Shown: positions 7,726-16,590, counted from the stretch's first letter. The stretch is DNA of 64,000 nt from Mycobacterium sp. E2479 (GCF_001667925.1 NZ_LZJR01000096.1:124001-188000); one strand, 5' to 3'. Program-made: numbers and translations. Notes: generated from the letters alone by a model not told the origin.

Positions 7726-9864
7726 TCAGAACAGCGCTGGATCGGCCAGGACGACGCTCGGGGGCGCATCACCCGTCCGCGTGGCTACAAAGGGCGTGCG
7801 CAACGTCACTGTTCCTGGATCGCCGCATTGATTTGCCAGGACTGTCATGACCTGAACGCCGTGGAGCGTGCCATCGGGCTGTGGCTCCAACGTGAAACCT
7901 ATCGTGCTGTTGTACGTTCCGGTTCCTGGCGAGGGGCATTCGGCCGGTGGCTGAATGTAAGGCGTGTCACGCCAATTGCCATCGGCGAAATGGAGCACGT
8001 CAGCAGAACCTGTGGCCTCTTGTTGATTTTCGTCGGCTAGTGCCGCACCGGTCGCGACGCATCCCGTTGATGCACACATGGAATGAAACGCCCACCAGTG
8101 GATCGCCTTCCTATCGTCGGCTGCCGGGGCGCCGTTGATCGTCTGCTTTCCATAGTCGTAGTCCCAGCGATAGGTGCCGTCGAGTACCGGACCCGCCTTT
8201 GGTGGGGCCAGTGTGGCCGCGGCCGGAGCGTCGACAGCGGCCGCTGGATCGTCCACAGTGACGCCGGTGGGCACATCACCGGTCCGGCTCGCCACGAAGG
8301 GGATCCGCTTCACCAATCCCTGACCGCCGCATTCATTTGTGAGTACAGTGAGCGTCCACACTCCGCGCAGCGTGCCATCGGGCTGCGGCTGTAATGAGGA
8401 AGTGCTGAGTTCGGTGTCTGCGCCTGGACCGACTTTGCCGTCGGCTGCGAGGCACTGCTTCTGGTCGACTTGGATCCGAGTCGGGTCCTGCTGCCAGCGG
8501 CCGTCAATTAGATGCAGAACGGGTGTTTTCACGGCTGGGGTAAGCGCGACTTGCGGGTTACGTGGATCAAGTTTGGTACCCGTGGCGGCGCATTGCGCGG
8601 ATTTGCAGAGCGAGCGATAAGCCGACCAGCTTGTGCTGTCGGGATATTTATCTAACCGTGGAGCCGGCGCGCCGTTGTTCGTCCCTGTCGTCCAGTCGTA
8701 GACCAGACGATAGGTGCCGTTGAGTACAGCAGCCGGCGCCGAAGGGGCCGAGGCTGTGTTGTTCGTCGGCGTGACTTGGTAGACGGTGGCCGCAACGGCG
8801 GCGAATACCACAACAGCCATTGCCCCGGCGAAAAGAATCCGGTACCGCGTATGGCGCTGTCTCTCCGTCGTAGCTGGCTCAGCCTCCGATGGAGGGCTTT
8901 CCTTCGGCGGCGGTGGCGCCTCCGCGGCGGCCGTCGTTTCTGCTGTCGGGCTGTGTCGTCCCGACTGCGCTGATCCAGCGACAGGGGCGGCGACGGTGAC
9001 ACCCGCCTCGGTACCGCGGTCACTTTCCGCGGCGCTGGCAGCCCGTTCACTTAGCGCCTTCGCGAACTCGCGGCACCGGCTGAATCGGTCGGCCGGGTCC
9101 TTGACCAAGGCAGTCGACAACACGTGATCGAGGTACGCCAAGTCGGGTCGGCGCTCGCTGAGCTTCGGTGGTGCTGCGTTGAGATGTTGACTGATCACAG
9201 CCACGGGGTTGGAGTGTTGGTACGGAGGTACCCCTGTGAGCAGGTGAAATGCTGTGGCGGCCAAGGCGTATTGGTCGGCGCGGCCGTCGATGTCTGCACC
9301 CATCAACTGCTCAGGTGCGGCGTAGGCAACAGTTCCCACGGTGAGGTTAGTCGCGGTCAGTCCGCTGACGTCAGCGAGCTGACGCGCTATCCCGAAATCG
9401 GCCAACAGGATTCGTCGTTCACCGTCCTCAGGTTCTGCAAGCAAAATGTTGGCCGGCTTCACGTCGCGATGCAGCAGCCCGCGCTGGTGGGCGTAGTCGA
9501 GCGCCCCGGCAATTGCGGTGACGATGGCGCACACGTCCGCAACTGGCATCCCACTCGAATACCGGTCTTTCATCAATTGGCCGGCGTCGGTGCCTTCGAC
9601 ATAGTCCATCGAGATCCACAGTTGGCCATCGAACTCGCCGCGGTCATGCACTCCGACGATATGCGGGTGCCACAGTGTGGCAGCGAGGTCAGCTTCGCGG
9701 TTGAAGCGTTCCCGAAACTCCCGGTCGGCGGACACACCGATCGGAAGGATCTTCAACGCGTCGCGGCGCGGCAGCCGGGGGTGCTGGGCCAAGTAAACTT
9801 CGCCCATGCCGCCCGAACCCAGCAGCCGCAGGATGGTGTAGCCAGCGAAAGTCGCGCCGATCAC
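7726..9864 (-). CDS. Receptor-type Ser/Thr protein kinase (PknF-like) with duplicated ectodomain
   Basis: 712-residue transmembrane kinase. The cytosolic Hanks kinase domain is at residues 1-275: glycine loop GSGGMG at 16-21, Lys38, HRD at 132-134, DFG at 156-158, APE in AYAAPEQ. A Pro-rich linker, one membrane helix (about 342-363) and an extracellular region follow, built from two homologous domains of about 150-160 residues (380-540 and 560-710). Each begins LxGTYR and carries four Cys in matching places (S-x-C-x4-C, one in mid-domain, N-x-C-G) plus PQPDGTL and FVA[ST]RTGD motifs. The GTG at 9864 overlaps the stop of the secreted-protein gene (GTGA); an upstream frame exists but family kinases begin at GATFAGY, so the short start is preferred. 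Domain architecture: kinase, TM, duplicated sensor. Confidence 0.88.
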   Translation of the reverse strand: MIGATFAGYTILRLLGSGGMGEVYLAQHPRLPRRDALKILPIGVSADREFRERFNREADLAATLWHPHIVGVHDRGEFDGQLWISMDYVEGTDAGQLMKDRYSSGMPVADVCAIVTAIAGALDYAHQRGLLHRDVKPANILLAEPEDGERRILLADFGIARQLADVSGLTATNLTVGTVAYAAPEQLMGADIDGRADQYALAATAFHLLTGVPPYQHSNPVAVISQHLNAAPPKLSERRPDLAYLDHVLSTALVKDPADRFSRCREFAKALSERAASAAESDRGTEAGVTVAAPVAGSAQSGRHSPTAETTAAAEAPPPPKESPPSEAEPATTERQRHTRYRILFAGAMAVVVFAAVAATVYQVTPTNNTASAPSAPAAVLNGTYRLVYDWTTGTNNGAPAPRLDKYPDSTSWSAYRSLCKSAQCAATGTKLDPRNPQVALTPAVKTPVLHLIDGRWQQDPTRIQVDQKQCLAADGKVGPGADTELSTSSLQPQPDGTLRGVWTLTVLTNECGGQGLVKRIPFVASRTGDVPTGVTVDDPAAAVDAPAAATLAPPKAGPVLDGTYRWDYDYGKQTINGAPAADDRKAIHWWAFHSMCASTGCVATGAALADENQQEATGSADVLHFADGNWRDTPYIQPPAECPSPGTGTYNSTIGFTLEPQPDGTLHGVQVMTVLANQCGDPGTVTLRTPFVATRTGDAPPSVVLADPALF

Positions 9865-10376
9865 GATGAGACTGTAAATCCATACCGTTGCAACGATGCG
9901 AGGTCGGTTCGCGCATTCGCAACTACCTCCGGGGGCGGAGTCCACGGTTTAGCGCCGCAGGGCAGCGCGACTATCAGCCAAGACCCGCTGTTGTCGGACT
10001 TCGTCGCGTAGGCAAGTACCTGATAGCCCTTGAAACCGCGATTGGCAATATCTATGCCCCTCAAGGCATCTGACGTATAGCTACCCAGAGTGAAGAAGAT
10101 ACTTTTATTACATCCACCTTCGCCTGAGTTGTCGTACAAAGTGCACGTCCCAGATGATGATGCGTTTATCAAGGGCGCCTGAGCTGATGGCACACGCAAA
10201 AAAGTGCCTGTGCCGTCGGGTCCGTTGACATTACTTCCCGGATTCGAGCTGTTGCAGATGCTCGCCGCCCAGTCGGCGGGAGTATCACCGCGGGCTTGCG
10301 CCGGGCTGACGACGACGGGCAGCCCAACGACGACTATTGCCGCACCTATCCATTGGGACCTGATCGACACAGACAT
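9861..10376 (-). CDS. Secreted protein translationally coupled to the kinase
   Basis: 171 residues with a signal peptide ([16 protein letters not shown], likely cleavage after AQA near residue 28). The mature part has four or more cysteines ([25 protein letters not shown]) and ends [12 protein letters not shown]. Its TGA overlaps the GTG of the downstream receptor kinase, so the two are made together. A role as ligand, partner or modulator of that kinase is an inference from the coupling. No enzyme motif is seen. Confidence 0.7.
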   Translation of the reverse strand: MSVSIRSQWIGAAIVVVGLPVVVSPAQARGDTPADWAASICNSSNPGSNVNGPDGTGTFLRVPSAQAPLINASSSGTCTLYDNSGEGGCNKSIFFTLGSYTSDALRGIDIANRGFKGYQVLAYATKSDNSGSWLIVALPCGAKPWTPPPEVVANARTDLASLQRYGFTVSS

Positions 10377-10440
10377 GGCTTAATCCCCCGAGGTTCGCTG
10401 AGTCATTGACGTGATCGCTCCGCGCTGCGGCGTTAGCACT

Positions 10441-10692
10441 TCACCCCATGCTGCCGGGCGTTCCGGCGGGCACCTGCATGCCCATCCAGTTGCATGGAGT
10501 CCAGGTCCGCCACGCAAACAGCGCGCACTGCTGCTCAGGCGTCAACGGCCCCGGACCTGCGCACGGCGGCGTCCCAGCCGTACCGCATACAGGATCGGCT
10601 GAAGCGGTAGGCATGCCGGCAAAGGTGCCTGCGCCGACCATCGATGCGATGGCTATGAGGAATGCGGCGATGAAGAGTTGTGTGCGATTCAT
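10441..10692 (-). CDS. Small secreted Cys-rich protein
   Basis: 83 residues with a signal peptide (FIAAFLIAIASMVGAGTF) and a likely cleavage after ASA. The mature part is about 50 residues with four Cys (DPVCG, PPCAG, QQCAL, TPCNW) and a conserved WRTWTPCNWMGMQVPAGTPG tail. Related small secreted proteins of unknown function occur widely in mycobacteria. It is upstream of and on the same strand as the secreted protein/kinase pair, and divergent from the PknH-like kinase. Confidence 0.7.
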   Translation of the reverse strand: MNRTQLFIAAFLIAIASMVGAGTFAGMPTASADPVCGTAGTPPCAGPGPLTPEQQCALFAWRTWTPCNWMGMQVPAGTPGSMG

Positions 10693-10827
10693 GGCGAACT
10701 CGGATCTGTAGGCGATGGCCGTTTCTAGTTTGGTGACGTGCCCGATTCGTCGATCGGAGCGTAAACGCTCGCGCGGTTAGTTACACCGGGATTTGTGGAA
10801 ATGCCCGTTGGGGATGGCGTGAATCGC

Positions 10828-10833
10828 TAGCAT
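10828..10833 (+). promoter_or_regulatory. -10 hexamer (TAGCAT) of a leaderless kinase transcript
   Basis: TAGCAT matches the mycobacterial TANNNT -10 and lies exactly 7 bases before the GTG at 10841, with no Shine-Dalgarno sequence, which predicts transcription starting at the start codon. Confidence 0.5.
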
Positions 10834-10840
10834 CCTGACC

Positions 10841-12613
10841 GTGGCAGGGGAGGACGCTGCGGAGGGGACGCCGTTTGGTCGCTACCGCTTGGTGCGGTTG
10901 TTGGGCAGGGGCGGCATGGGTGAGGTGTGGCGCGCATATGACACCGCCACCGACAGGATCGTCGCCATCAAGCTCTTACCGGCGCATTACTCTGACAATG
11001 ACGAGTTTCGGCGGCGGTTTCGTCGTGAAGCTCACGCGGCTGCTCGGTTAGACACACCGCACGTGGTGCCGATTTATGACTATGGGGAGATCGACGGCCG
11101 CCTGTTCGTGAGTATGCGGCTGATCGGGGGTCGCGATCTGCAAGCCGCGCTGGCCGACGGGCCGATAGCGCCGGCCCGCACGGTGCGCATCATCGAGGGG
11201 GTCGCTGACGCTTTGCATTCCGCCCACAAGGTGGGCCTGGTGCATCGTGATGTCAAACCGTCCAACATTCTGCTGGACGAGAATGATTTCGCCTACCTGA
11301 TTGATTTCGGCATCGCTCGCGCCGCCGATGAAACGCGAATGACCAAGTCCGGCTACGCGCCCGGCACCTTTCAATACATCGCACCTGAGCGTTTAGGCGC
11401 CCGCACAGAAGAGGACGCTCGCGCTGACATCTACTCGCTGGCCTGCGTGCTGTATGAGTGCCTGACCGGGCGCCCGCCGTTTGAAGCGGTCACGATGGCG
11501 GGGCAGGTCGCCGCGCACCTCCATAGTCCGCCGCCCCAACCATCGATCAGCAGGCCGAACGTGCCGGCGCAGTTCGACGCGGTGATTGCCAAAGGGATGG
11601 CTAAAGACCCCGACGACCGGTATGCGACTACCGTCGAGTTAGCAGACGCCGCCCACGATGCCATCACCGTCCCCATCCAGCGACCGCAGCCAGGACCGCC
11701 GTCCAACACCCACACCGAGCAAGCAGATACTGTCGCGTCTGGGGTCCCGTACGACGAGCCACCTCAACCGCCGAGCGCCCACGCCGACGAAACCCGGACA
11801 TTAGCCGCAACCGTCGAGGGCCAGGACAACAAACCCGCTGACGCGCCCACACAGTTAGCCCCCACCCAACCGGCTGGGGTAGCGAAGTCCGCGCCCCCAC
11901 CGGCCACCGCGGCGCCATCGCGAGGTTGGTTCGCCACGTGGGGCTGGGCGCTTTCCCTTGTCGCCGCCATTGTCGTTATCGGCACTGCTATCCCCATCAT
12001 GGTCTTCGTTGGGCACTCCAAGAAAACCCCCAACGCGCTGGATGGCCTGCTGCTCAGCCCCGACCAAATCGGTGCCGTGATGGGCACGAGCGGAATGGAG
12101 TCTAAGGGAGGTGTTTTCAGCAACGCATGGTCAATCAACGTGACGGTTGTAACCCCGGCCAACATTAATTGTCTCGCCGTCGCGTACGCAGCGGAGAACA
12201 CCGCCTACAAAGGAAGTGGGTGGACGGCCATGCGCGCACAGGAGGTGCGCAATTCAGGGAGCCAGCTCATTCAGCTCGTCAGCCAGAATGTCGTAGCATT
12301 CTCGTCGGCGGATGCTGCGGCGGCGGTCTACGCTGCCTCGTCACGAAGTTGGTCGGCCTGCGCGAACACTCGGTGGACCGAAACATCGCGCGCCGACGGA
12401 TCAACCACGATGTGGTCAGCCGGGTCGGTGTCCGACCAGAACGGGTGGCTGACCATATCGGCTACGAGAGAAGACATTCCGACAATTACCAGGCAGCGCG
12501 CGATGACCGCGCGAAAAAACATCGTCATCGACGTCTCCACGGTTTCCGATAGGCCGTCCTCTCAGCTCGCCGTCGATATTGCCAAGCAAATCGCCGCCAA
12601 AGTACCAACTTAA
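10841..12613 (+). CDS. PknH-like receptor Ser/Thr protein kinase
   Basis: 590 residues. Kinase domain at 14-275: GRGGMG at 22-27, Lys44, HRD at 135-137, DFG at 155-157, APE at 181-183. A Pro/Ala-rich juxtamembrane linker runs from 280 to 365, one membrane helix spans about 368-391, and an extracellular PknH-type sensor domain spans 400-590 (LLSPDQIGAVMGTSGM, GSGWTAMRAQEV, VVAFSSADAAA). Only two sensor cysteines are present (INCLAV and SACANT); where PknH has its second disulfide the corresponding positions are not Cys. The GTG start at 10841 has no Shine-Dalgarno sequence but a -10 hexamer 7 bases upstream. Divergent from the secreted-protein genes. Confidence 0.88.
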   Translation: MAGEDAAEGTPFGRYRLVRLLGRGGMGEVWRAYDTATDRIVAIKLLPAHYSDNDEFRRRFRREAHAAARLDTPHVVPIYDYGEIDGRLFVSMRLIGGRDLQAALADGPIAPARTVRIIEGVADALHSAHKVGLVHRDVKPSNILLDENDFAYLIDFGIARAADETRMTKSGYAPGTFQYIAPERLGARTEEDARADIYSLACVLYECLTGRPPFEAVTMAGQVAAHLHSPPPQPSISRPNVPAQFDAVIAKGMAKDPDDRYATTVELADAAHDAITVPIQRPQPGPPSNTHTEQADTVASGVPYDEPPQPPSAHADETRTLAATVEGQDNKPADAPTQLAPTQPAGVAKSAPPPATAAPSRGWFATWGWALSLVAAIVVIGTAIPIMVFVGHSKKTPNALDGLLLSPDQIGAVMGTSGMESKGGVFSNAWSINVTVVTPANINCLAVAYAAENTAYKGSGWTAMRAQEVRNSGSQLIQLVSQNVVAFSSADAAAAVYAASSRSWSACANTRWTETSRADGSTTMWSAGSVSDQNGWLTISATREDIPTITRQRAMTARKNIVIDVSTVSDRPSSQLAVDIAKQIAAKVPT

Positions 12614-13086
12614 GCGGCGGCAGTTGCGCCCTTATCGCTAGCTACCTCCCAGAGAATGCCAGCTCAGCGACCATATGCCCATATGTGTGGCCACGGAGCC
12701 CGTCACAGGTCCAAAACACATGTGACACCTGCCAGAAGTCTGTTGCGCGATACCGGGATTGAACCAGAGGTCTCTTCGACTACGAGTTAAGCGCAGGCGC
12801 GCTTTGCAGTGCGTCAAGCACGCGCCGGTCGTGGCGACTTGATCGAGCGGCCTCTGAGATGTCCATTCTAACTTTGTCAGTCCAAGATATTTGAGTGCGT
12901 AGGCATTTCGGCTACCTGCATAGCCGCAGGGCAAGGACGCCGTATATCAGCGCCTAGTGCGCGACTACCTGGACTGAGCGGCGGACATGCAGGTATCGCC
13001 GTCGCAGCGGCCCTAAGCGGGCCGTTTTGAGTCAGCCGGCCACAGCGAAGGTACTGATCGCGCTGCCGGCCAAGCGACATTGCACG
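12614..13086. other. Intergenic remnant region with a tRNA T-arm-like segment
   Basis: No convincing coding frame. On the minus strand, 12753-12765 reads GGTTCAATCCCGG, the typical T-arm signature, followed by a segment resembling the end of an acceptor stem (ATCGCGC then AACA). No matching 5' acceptor half is found, so this is not a functional tRNA. It may be a relic of integration into a tRNA-like gene. Confidence 0.35.
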
Positions 13087-13236
13087 TCAGTGCACGCTTC
13101 GCGAACCGGCCTGACGGGTCGTGACGACGATGACTGACGAATCAACTGTGGGGATGCAGAAGTAGCACAGACCTGGCTCGAGCGTGGGATAGCTGCACTC
13201 GGGGCAGAGATCAGGACATAGCAACGTAGTCGACAT
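13087..13236 (-). CDS. Possible 49-residue zinc-knuckle protein
   Basis: Small ORF starting MSTTLLCPDLCPEC, then PTLEPGLCYFC, giving paired cysteines (CxxxCxxC ... CxxC) typical of a zinc ribbon. There is no clear ribosome-binding site. Tiny zinc-ribbon proteins of this kind occur in actinobacteria, so it may be real. The 13237-13556 interval upstream holds nothing else that I can support. Confidence 0.4.
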   Translation of the reverse strand: MSTTLLCPDLCPECSYPTLEPGLCYFCIPTVDSSVIVVTTRQAGSRSVH

Positions 13237-13556
13237 GAATCGATGTTGAGGCCACGGATTCTCCCGCGCCACGTCCAGCGAGAAATGGGTATGTATGCGC
13301 CACACAACTGATGCTCAATCGATGCTTGTCGGTCCGGGTGGCGATCAGAGGTAACTCATGAGCGGCCATGATGAGAAACCGATATGTTCGGCCGCTGCAC
13401 TCGTCCGGCCCTGACGGCCAAGCAAATTTCGGCCGCTACTCCAGAATGCTTGGCGTGCAGTCTATTTCGACTTTCACTGCGGCGCCTCAGTCGAACGGCC
13501 GCTGCCAGCAGAGAATTCGGCTGCGCCACCGGCACCTCCGACGTACGGTGACTCCC
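13237..13556. other. 320-base stretch before ridA
   Basis: No supported gene. It contains the ridA -10 element near its right end and probably the right boundary of the accessory island. Confidence 0.4.
13544..13549 (+). promoter_or_regulatory. -10 hexamer (TACGGT) of leaderless ridA
   Basis: TANNNT-type hexamer 7 bases before the ATG at 13557, with no Shine-Dalgarno sequence; predicts a leaderless transcript. Confidence 0.5.
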
Positions 13557-13931
13557 ATGTCAACCAACCGCAACCTGGTCTCTGGAGAATCCGCCTTCGA
13601 GTCGGCGGTGGGTTATTCGCGCGCGGTGCGGATCGGCCCGCATGTCGCGGTGGCCGGAACAACCGGCGTCGGACCCGCCGGGGACATCGTCGCTCAGACA
13701 CGGGATGCTTTGCGCCGCATCGAGATCGCGTTGCATCAAGCGGACGCGACGCTCAGCGATGTGGTGCGCACCCGCATCTACGTCACTGACATCTCGCGCT
13801 GGCGCGAGGTGGGGGCCGTGCACGAGCAAATCTTCGGTTCGATACGCCCCGCGGCCACTATGGTCGAAGTGTCGGCGCTGATCGCCCCCGAGCTGCTGGT
13901 GGAGATCGAGGCCGACGCCTATGTCGGCTGA
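13557..13931 (+). CDS. RidA (YjgF/YER057c) family protein, Rv2704 orthologue
   Basis: 124 residues. RidA proteins deaminate reactive enamine/imine intermediates released by PLP enzymes. The family fold is evident from FESAVGYSRAVRIGPHVAVAG, DALRRIEIALHQADATLSDVVRTRIYVTDI and RPAATMVEVSAL, where the Arg is the substrate-binding residue of the family. The ATG at 13557 is chosen over upstream in-frame codons because of the start of homology and the -10 hexamer. Its 3' end overlaps the converging DUF952 gene by 13 bases. It marks the return to conserved M. tuberculosis gene order. Confidence 0.88.
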   Translation: MSTNRNLVSGESAFESAVGYSRAVRIGPHVAVAGTTGVGPAGDIVAQTRDALRRIEIALHQADATLSDVVRTRIYVTDISRWREVGAVHEQIFGSIRPAATMVEVSALIAPELLVEIEADAYVG

Positions 13932-14299
13932 CCCGATTCGCCGCCCACGATCGGTGCGAATGCGCCGTTGTCTGCCGGCGGGTAGGCGGTGACCCGGACC
14001 ACAGCGGCCACCGGCAGCGGACCGTACAGATGCGGGAACAACATTGACTCCGGATCCGTTGCCACTCCCGGCTCCCATCGCAGCGGCGCGTCGAGCCGGG
14101 CCGGGTCGATGTGCAACAGGACCAGGTCGTCACGACCGCGGTAGAGACGGTTGGCGGGCAGGTGCACCTGCTCCGGCGTCGACAGATGGATGAACTCGCC
14201 GCCACTAGCGGTCCCCGGGTGAATCCCGCCGCGCTGGCGGGCCAGCGCCCACTCTTCGGTGCCGCACAGGTGCACCAGGACATCGGGGGCGAAGGTCAC
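13919..14299 (-). CDS. DUF952 family protein, Rv2705c orthologue
   Basis: About 126 residues from the GTG at 14299. DUF952 features are visible: LVHLCGTEEWALA, GGEFIHLSTPEQVHLPAN, LVLLHIDPARL, LRWEPG and FPHLYGPLPV. The fold is related to the ADP-ribosyltransferase-like fold, but the biochemical role is unknown. The start is set by length compared with Rv2705c (129 aa) and by a TAGGGT hexamer 8 bases upstream. Confidence 0.8.
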   Translation of the reverse strand: MTFAPDVLVHLCGTEEWALARQRGGIHPGTASGGEFIHLSTPEQVHLPANRLYRGRDDLVLLHIDPARLDAPLRWEPGVATDPESMLFPHLYGPLPVAAVVRVTAYPPADNGAFAPIVGGESGQPT

Positions 14300-14307
14300 A
14301 ACCGGAC

Positions 14308-14313
14308 ACCCTA
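14308..14313 (-). promoter_or_regulatory. -10 hexamer (TAGGGT) of the DUF952 gene
   Basis: On the minus strand TAGGGT lies 8 bases before the GTG at 14299. Consistent with a leaderless or near-leaderless transcript. Confidence 0.4.
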
Positions 14314-14431
14314 GACACCGCTTAAACCAAACCTGACCACGCCGTGAGAAACGACACACCCGATAACGATCGGGGAACAAGGCGAAAACGCCATACGTCT
14401 GAGAAAGTGAATGTACGAGAACGGAGAAGCC

Positions 14432-14617
14432 ATGAATGCAACTCTGACGAGTCCAGAACTGACCAGAGCCGACCGCTGCGACCGCTGCGGTGCCGCGGCT
14501 CGTGTACGCGCCAAGCTGCCTTCAGGACTAGAGCTTCTCTTTTGCCAACACCACGCCAACGAGCACGAGGCGAAGCTGACCGAGCAGGACGCGGTGCTGG
14601 AGATAAGCGAAAGTTAG
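14432..14617 (+). CDS. DUF7455-type zinc-finger-like protein
   Basis: 61 residues from the ATG at 14432 (GGAG ahead of it). Contains CDRCGAAARVRAKLPSGLELLFC followed by QHHANEHE, a CxxC...CxHH arrangement able to bind zinc, as in the small actinobacterial DUF7455 family. Function unknown. It lies just before the YihY-like gene on the same strand. Confidence 0.7.
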   Translation: MNATLTSPELTRADRCDRCGAAARVRAKLPSGLELLFCQHHANEHEAKLTEQDAVLEISES

Positions 14618-14683
14618 TCCGCAACGAACTCGCCCATCGCCAATGTGGGCGATGCGAGCGTTCTTCGGTAATGCTGGACGGGT

Positions 14684-15688
14684 ATGAGCGAGCAGGTCGC
14701 AAAACCGTCGCGCCACCACATTTGGCGAATCACTCTGAGGACTCTTTCTAAGAGTTGGGACGACTCGATTTTCTCTGAGTCGGCTCAGGCTGGTTTCTGG
14801 TCGGCGTTGTCACTTCCGCCGTTGTTGCTCGGGCTGCTGGGCACCCTGGCGTATGTGGCTCCGCTGTTCGGGCCGGACATGCTGCCCAGCATCCTGCGTC
14901 AGCTGATCTCGACGGCACACAGCGTGTTCTCCCGCAGCGTGGTCAACGAGATCATCGAGCCGACCGTGCGTGACATCGCCAACCACGCCCGCGGCGAGGT
15001 GGTGTCGCTGGGTTTCATCATCTCGTTGTGGGCGGGGTCGTCGGCCATCTCGTCGTTCGTTGACTCCGTGGTCGAAGCGCACGACCAAACGCCGTTGCGC
15101 CACCCGGTGCGCCAGCGCCTGTTCGCGTTGTTCCTCTACGTGGTGGGGCTGGTGTTCGTGGTGGCGACGGCGCCGTTGGTGGTCTTGGGACCGCGCAAGG
15201 TCGGTGAGCACATCCCGGTCAGCCTGGCCAACGTGTTGCGCTACGGCTACTACCCGGCCTTGATCCTCGCCTTGATGTTCGGGGTCGTGATCTTGTACCG
15301 CGTGTCGTTGCCGGAACCGCTGCCGACGCATCGGCTGATCTTCGGTGCGGCGCTGGCCACCGCGGTGTTCGTGGTCGCCACCCTGGGCCTGCGGATCTAC
15401 CTGCAGTGGATCACCAGTACGGGCTACACCTACGGCGCGCTGTCCACGCCGATCGCATTTCTGCTGTTCTCGTTCTTCGGCGGCTTCGCGATCATGATCG
15501 GCGCCGAACTCAATGCCGCCATCCAGGAGGAATACCCCGCGCCCAGGACGCATGCGCACCGGCTGCGCAGATGGCTGCTGTCGCGCTCGCCCGCGCTGGC
15601 GAAGGCGGCGGACACGCTGTCGAATCCCGTGACCAAGAATCCCATCACCGCGCAACGCGACGTCGCGCCGGCGGAGCCTCCCGGCTGA
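14684..15688 (+). CDS. YihY/BrkB (UPF0761) family membrane protein, Rv2707 orthologue
   Basis: 334 residues with about six membrane helices, including FWSALSLPPLLLGLLGTLAYV, LFALFLYVVGLVFVVATAPLVV, ALILALMFGVVILY, FGAALATAVFVVATLGL and PIAFLLFSFFGGFAIMIGAELN. The GFIISLWAGSSAISSFVDSV motif and the final GAELNAAIQE are family signatures. YihY proteins have no agreed function despite an old RNase BN label. Cytosolic tail of about 45 residues, rich in Arg and Pro. Confidence 0.85.
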   Translation: MSEQVAKPSRHHIWRITLRTLSKSWDDSIFSESAQAGFWSALSLPPLLLGLLGTLAYVAPLFGPDMLPSILRQLISTAHSVFSRSVVNEIIEPTVRDIANHARGEVVSLGFIISLWAGSSAISSFVDSVVEAHDQTPLRHPVRQRLFALFLYVVGLVFVVATAPLVVLGPRKVGEHIPVSLANVLRYGYYPALILALMFGVVILYRVSLPEPLPTHRLIFGAALATAVFVVATLGLRIYLQWITSTGYTYGALSTPIAFLLFSFFGGFAIMIGAELNAAIQEEYPAPRTHAHRLRRWLLSRSPALAKAADTLSNPVTKNPITAQRDVAPAEPPG

Positions 15689-15937
15689 TCAGTCCTTCTT
15701 CATCCGGTCGTAGATCCGCTTGCAGTCCGGACAGACCGGTGAGCCCGGCTTGGCAGCTTTGGTGACGGGAAACACCTCGCCGCACAGGGCGACAACGTGG
15801 TTGCCCATCACCGCGCTCTCGGCGATCTTGTCCTTCTTGACGTAGTGGAAGTACTTCGGGGTGTCGCTGCCGGTCCCGTCGTCGACGCGTTCGTCGGTGT
15901 CGGTGCGTTCGATCGTTTGGGTCTGCATACCTGACAT
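15689..15937 (-). CDS. DUF3039 protein, Rv2708c orthologue
   Basis: 82 residues, the same length as Rv2708c. Family features: YFHYVKKDKIAESAVMG, VVALCGEVFPV and GSPVCPDCKRIYD, giving a CPxC-type zinc site with the upstream Cys. Small soluble actinobacterial protein of unknown function. Convergent with the YihY gene, with no gap between them. Confidence 0.82.
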   Translation of the reverse strand: MSGMQTQTIERTDTDERVDDGTGSDTPKYFHYVKKDKIAESAVMGNHVVALCGEVFPVTKAAKPGSPVCPDCKRIYDRMKKD

Positions 15938-16004
15938 TGTGCACTGCCCTGCAGGCCCTGAAACCGGCTGAGCCGGAATCGGTGAGTTGTGGGACAGTGG
16001 AGAA

Positions 16005-16421
16005 ATGAAGCACGGCTCCGATCCGGGGTTCGATGACTTTGACGGCAACAAAAGCCGCCCAGTGCTCATCACCGCCGCGGCGACCTCGTATGAGGAGCAG
16101 CACCGTGCACGGGTCCGTAAATACCTGACCTTGATGGCTTTCCGCATTCCGGCGCTCATCTTGGCCGCGGTCGCTTACGGCGCATGGCACAACGGGCTGA
16201 TCTCCTTGGCGATCGTCGCGCTGTCAATCCCGCTGCCCTGGATGGCCGTGCTGATCGCCAACGATCGGCCGCCGCGCAGCGCCGACGAGCCTCGCCGGTT
16301 CGACAGTGCCCGCCGACATGCCCCCCTGTTCCCCCGGGGCGAACGGCGCGCGCTGGAGCCACTCCGCCACCCGCAGCCGGAGTGGCCGACGGATGGCCGT
16401 GAAGGAACCGATCACAGCTAG
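16005..16421 (+). CDS. DUF3099 membrane protein, Rv2709 orthologue
   Basis: About 138 residues from the ATG at 16005; a GTG at 15987 would add six. The soluble N-terminus contains ITAAATSYEEQHRARVRKY, followed by two membrane helices (LMAFRIPALILAAVAYGAW, LISLAIVALSIPLPWMAVLIA) and a basic Pro-rich tail. Actinobacterial DUF3099 protein of unknown role, conserved next to sigB. Confidence 0.82.
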   Translation: MKHGSDPGFDDFDGNKSRPVLITAAATSYEEQHRARVRKYLTLMAFRIPALILAAVAYGAWHNGLISLAIVALSIPLPWMAVLIANDRPPRSADEPRRFDSARRHAPLFPRGERRALEPLRHPQPEWPTDGREGTDHS

Positions 16422-16525
16422 CCGCCGTTTCCCCTGACGATGGTGCCGCCGACCGGACTTCTCAGGACATTCTCAGGTCAGCGGCACATTTCTGCACGTC
16501 AACGCGTGTGAGATACGGAATCGCT

Positions 16526-16552
16526 GGGAACTCTCAGTGCTGATCTGTCGTT
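16526..16552 (+). promoter_or_regulatory. ECF-type (SigE/SigH-like) promoter of sigB
   Basis: A -35 GGGAACT at 16526-16532 and a -10 CGTT at 16549-16552 are separated by 16 bases, the arrangement recognised by mycobacterial stress ECF sigma factors. SigE control of sigB is established in M. tuberculosis. Confidence 0.8.
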
Positions 16553-16590
16553 GAACTCGATGACAGAACAAAGCCGAACGGGAGGTCGCT

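Noticed and set aside
12745..12830. Functional tRNA gene
   Set aside because: Only a T-arm and acceptor-like 3' end are present; no 5' acceptor or D-arm partner pairs with it.
12638..12934. 98-residue minus-strand frame
   Set aside because: Overlaps the tRNA-like remnant, no coding signature or start signal.
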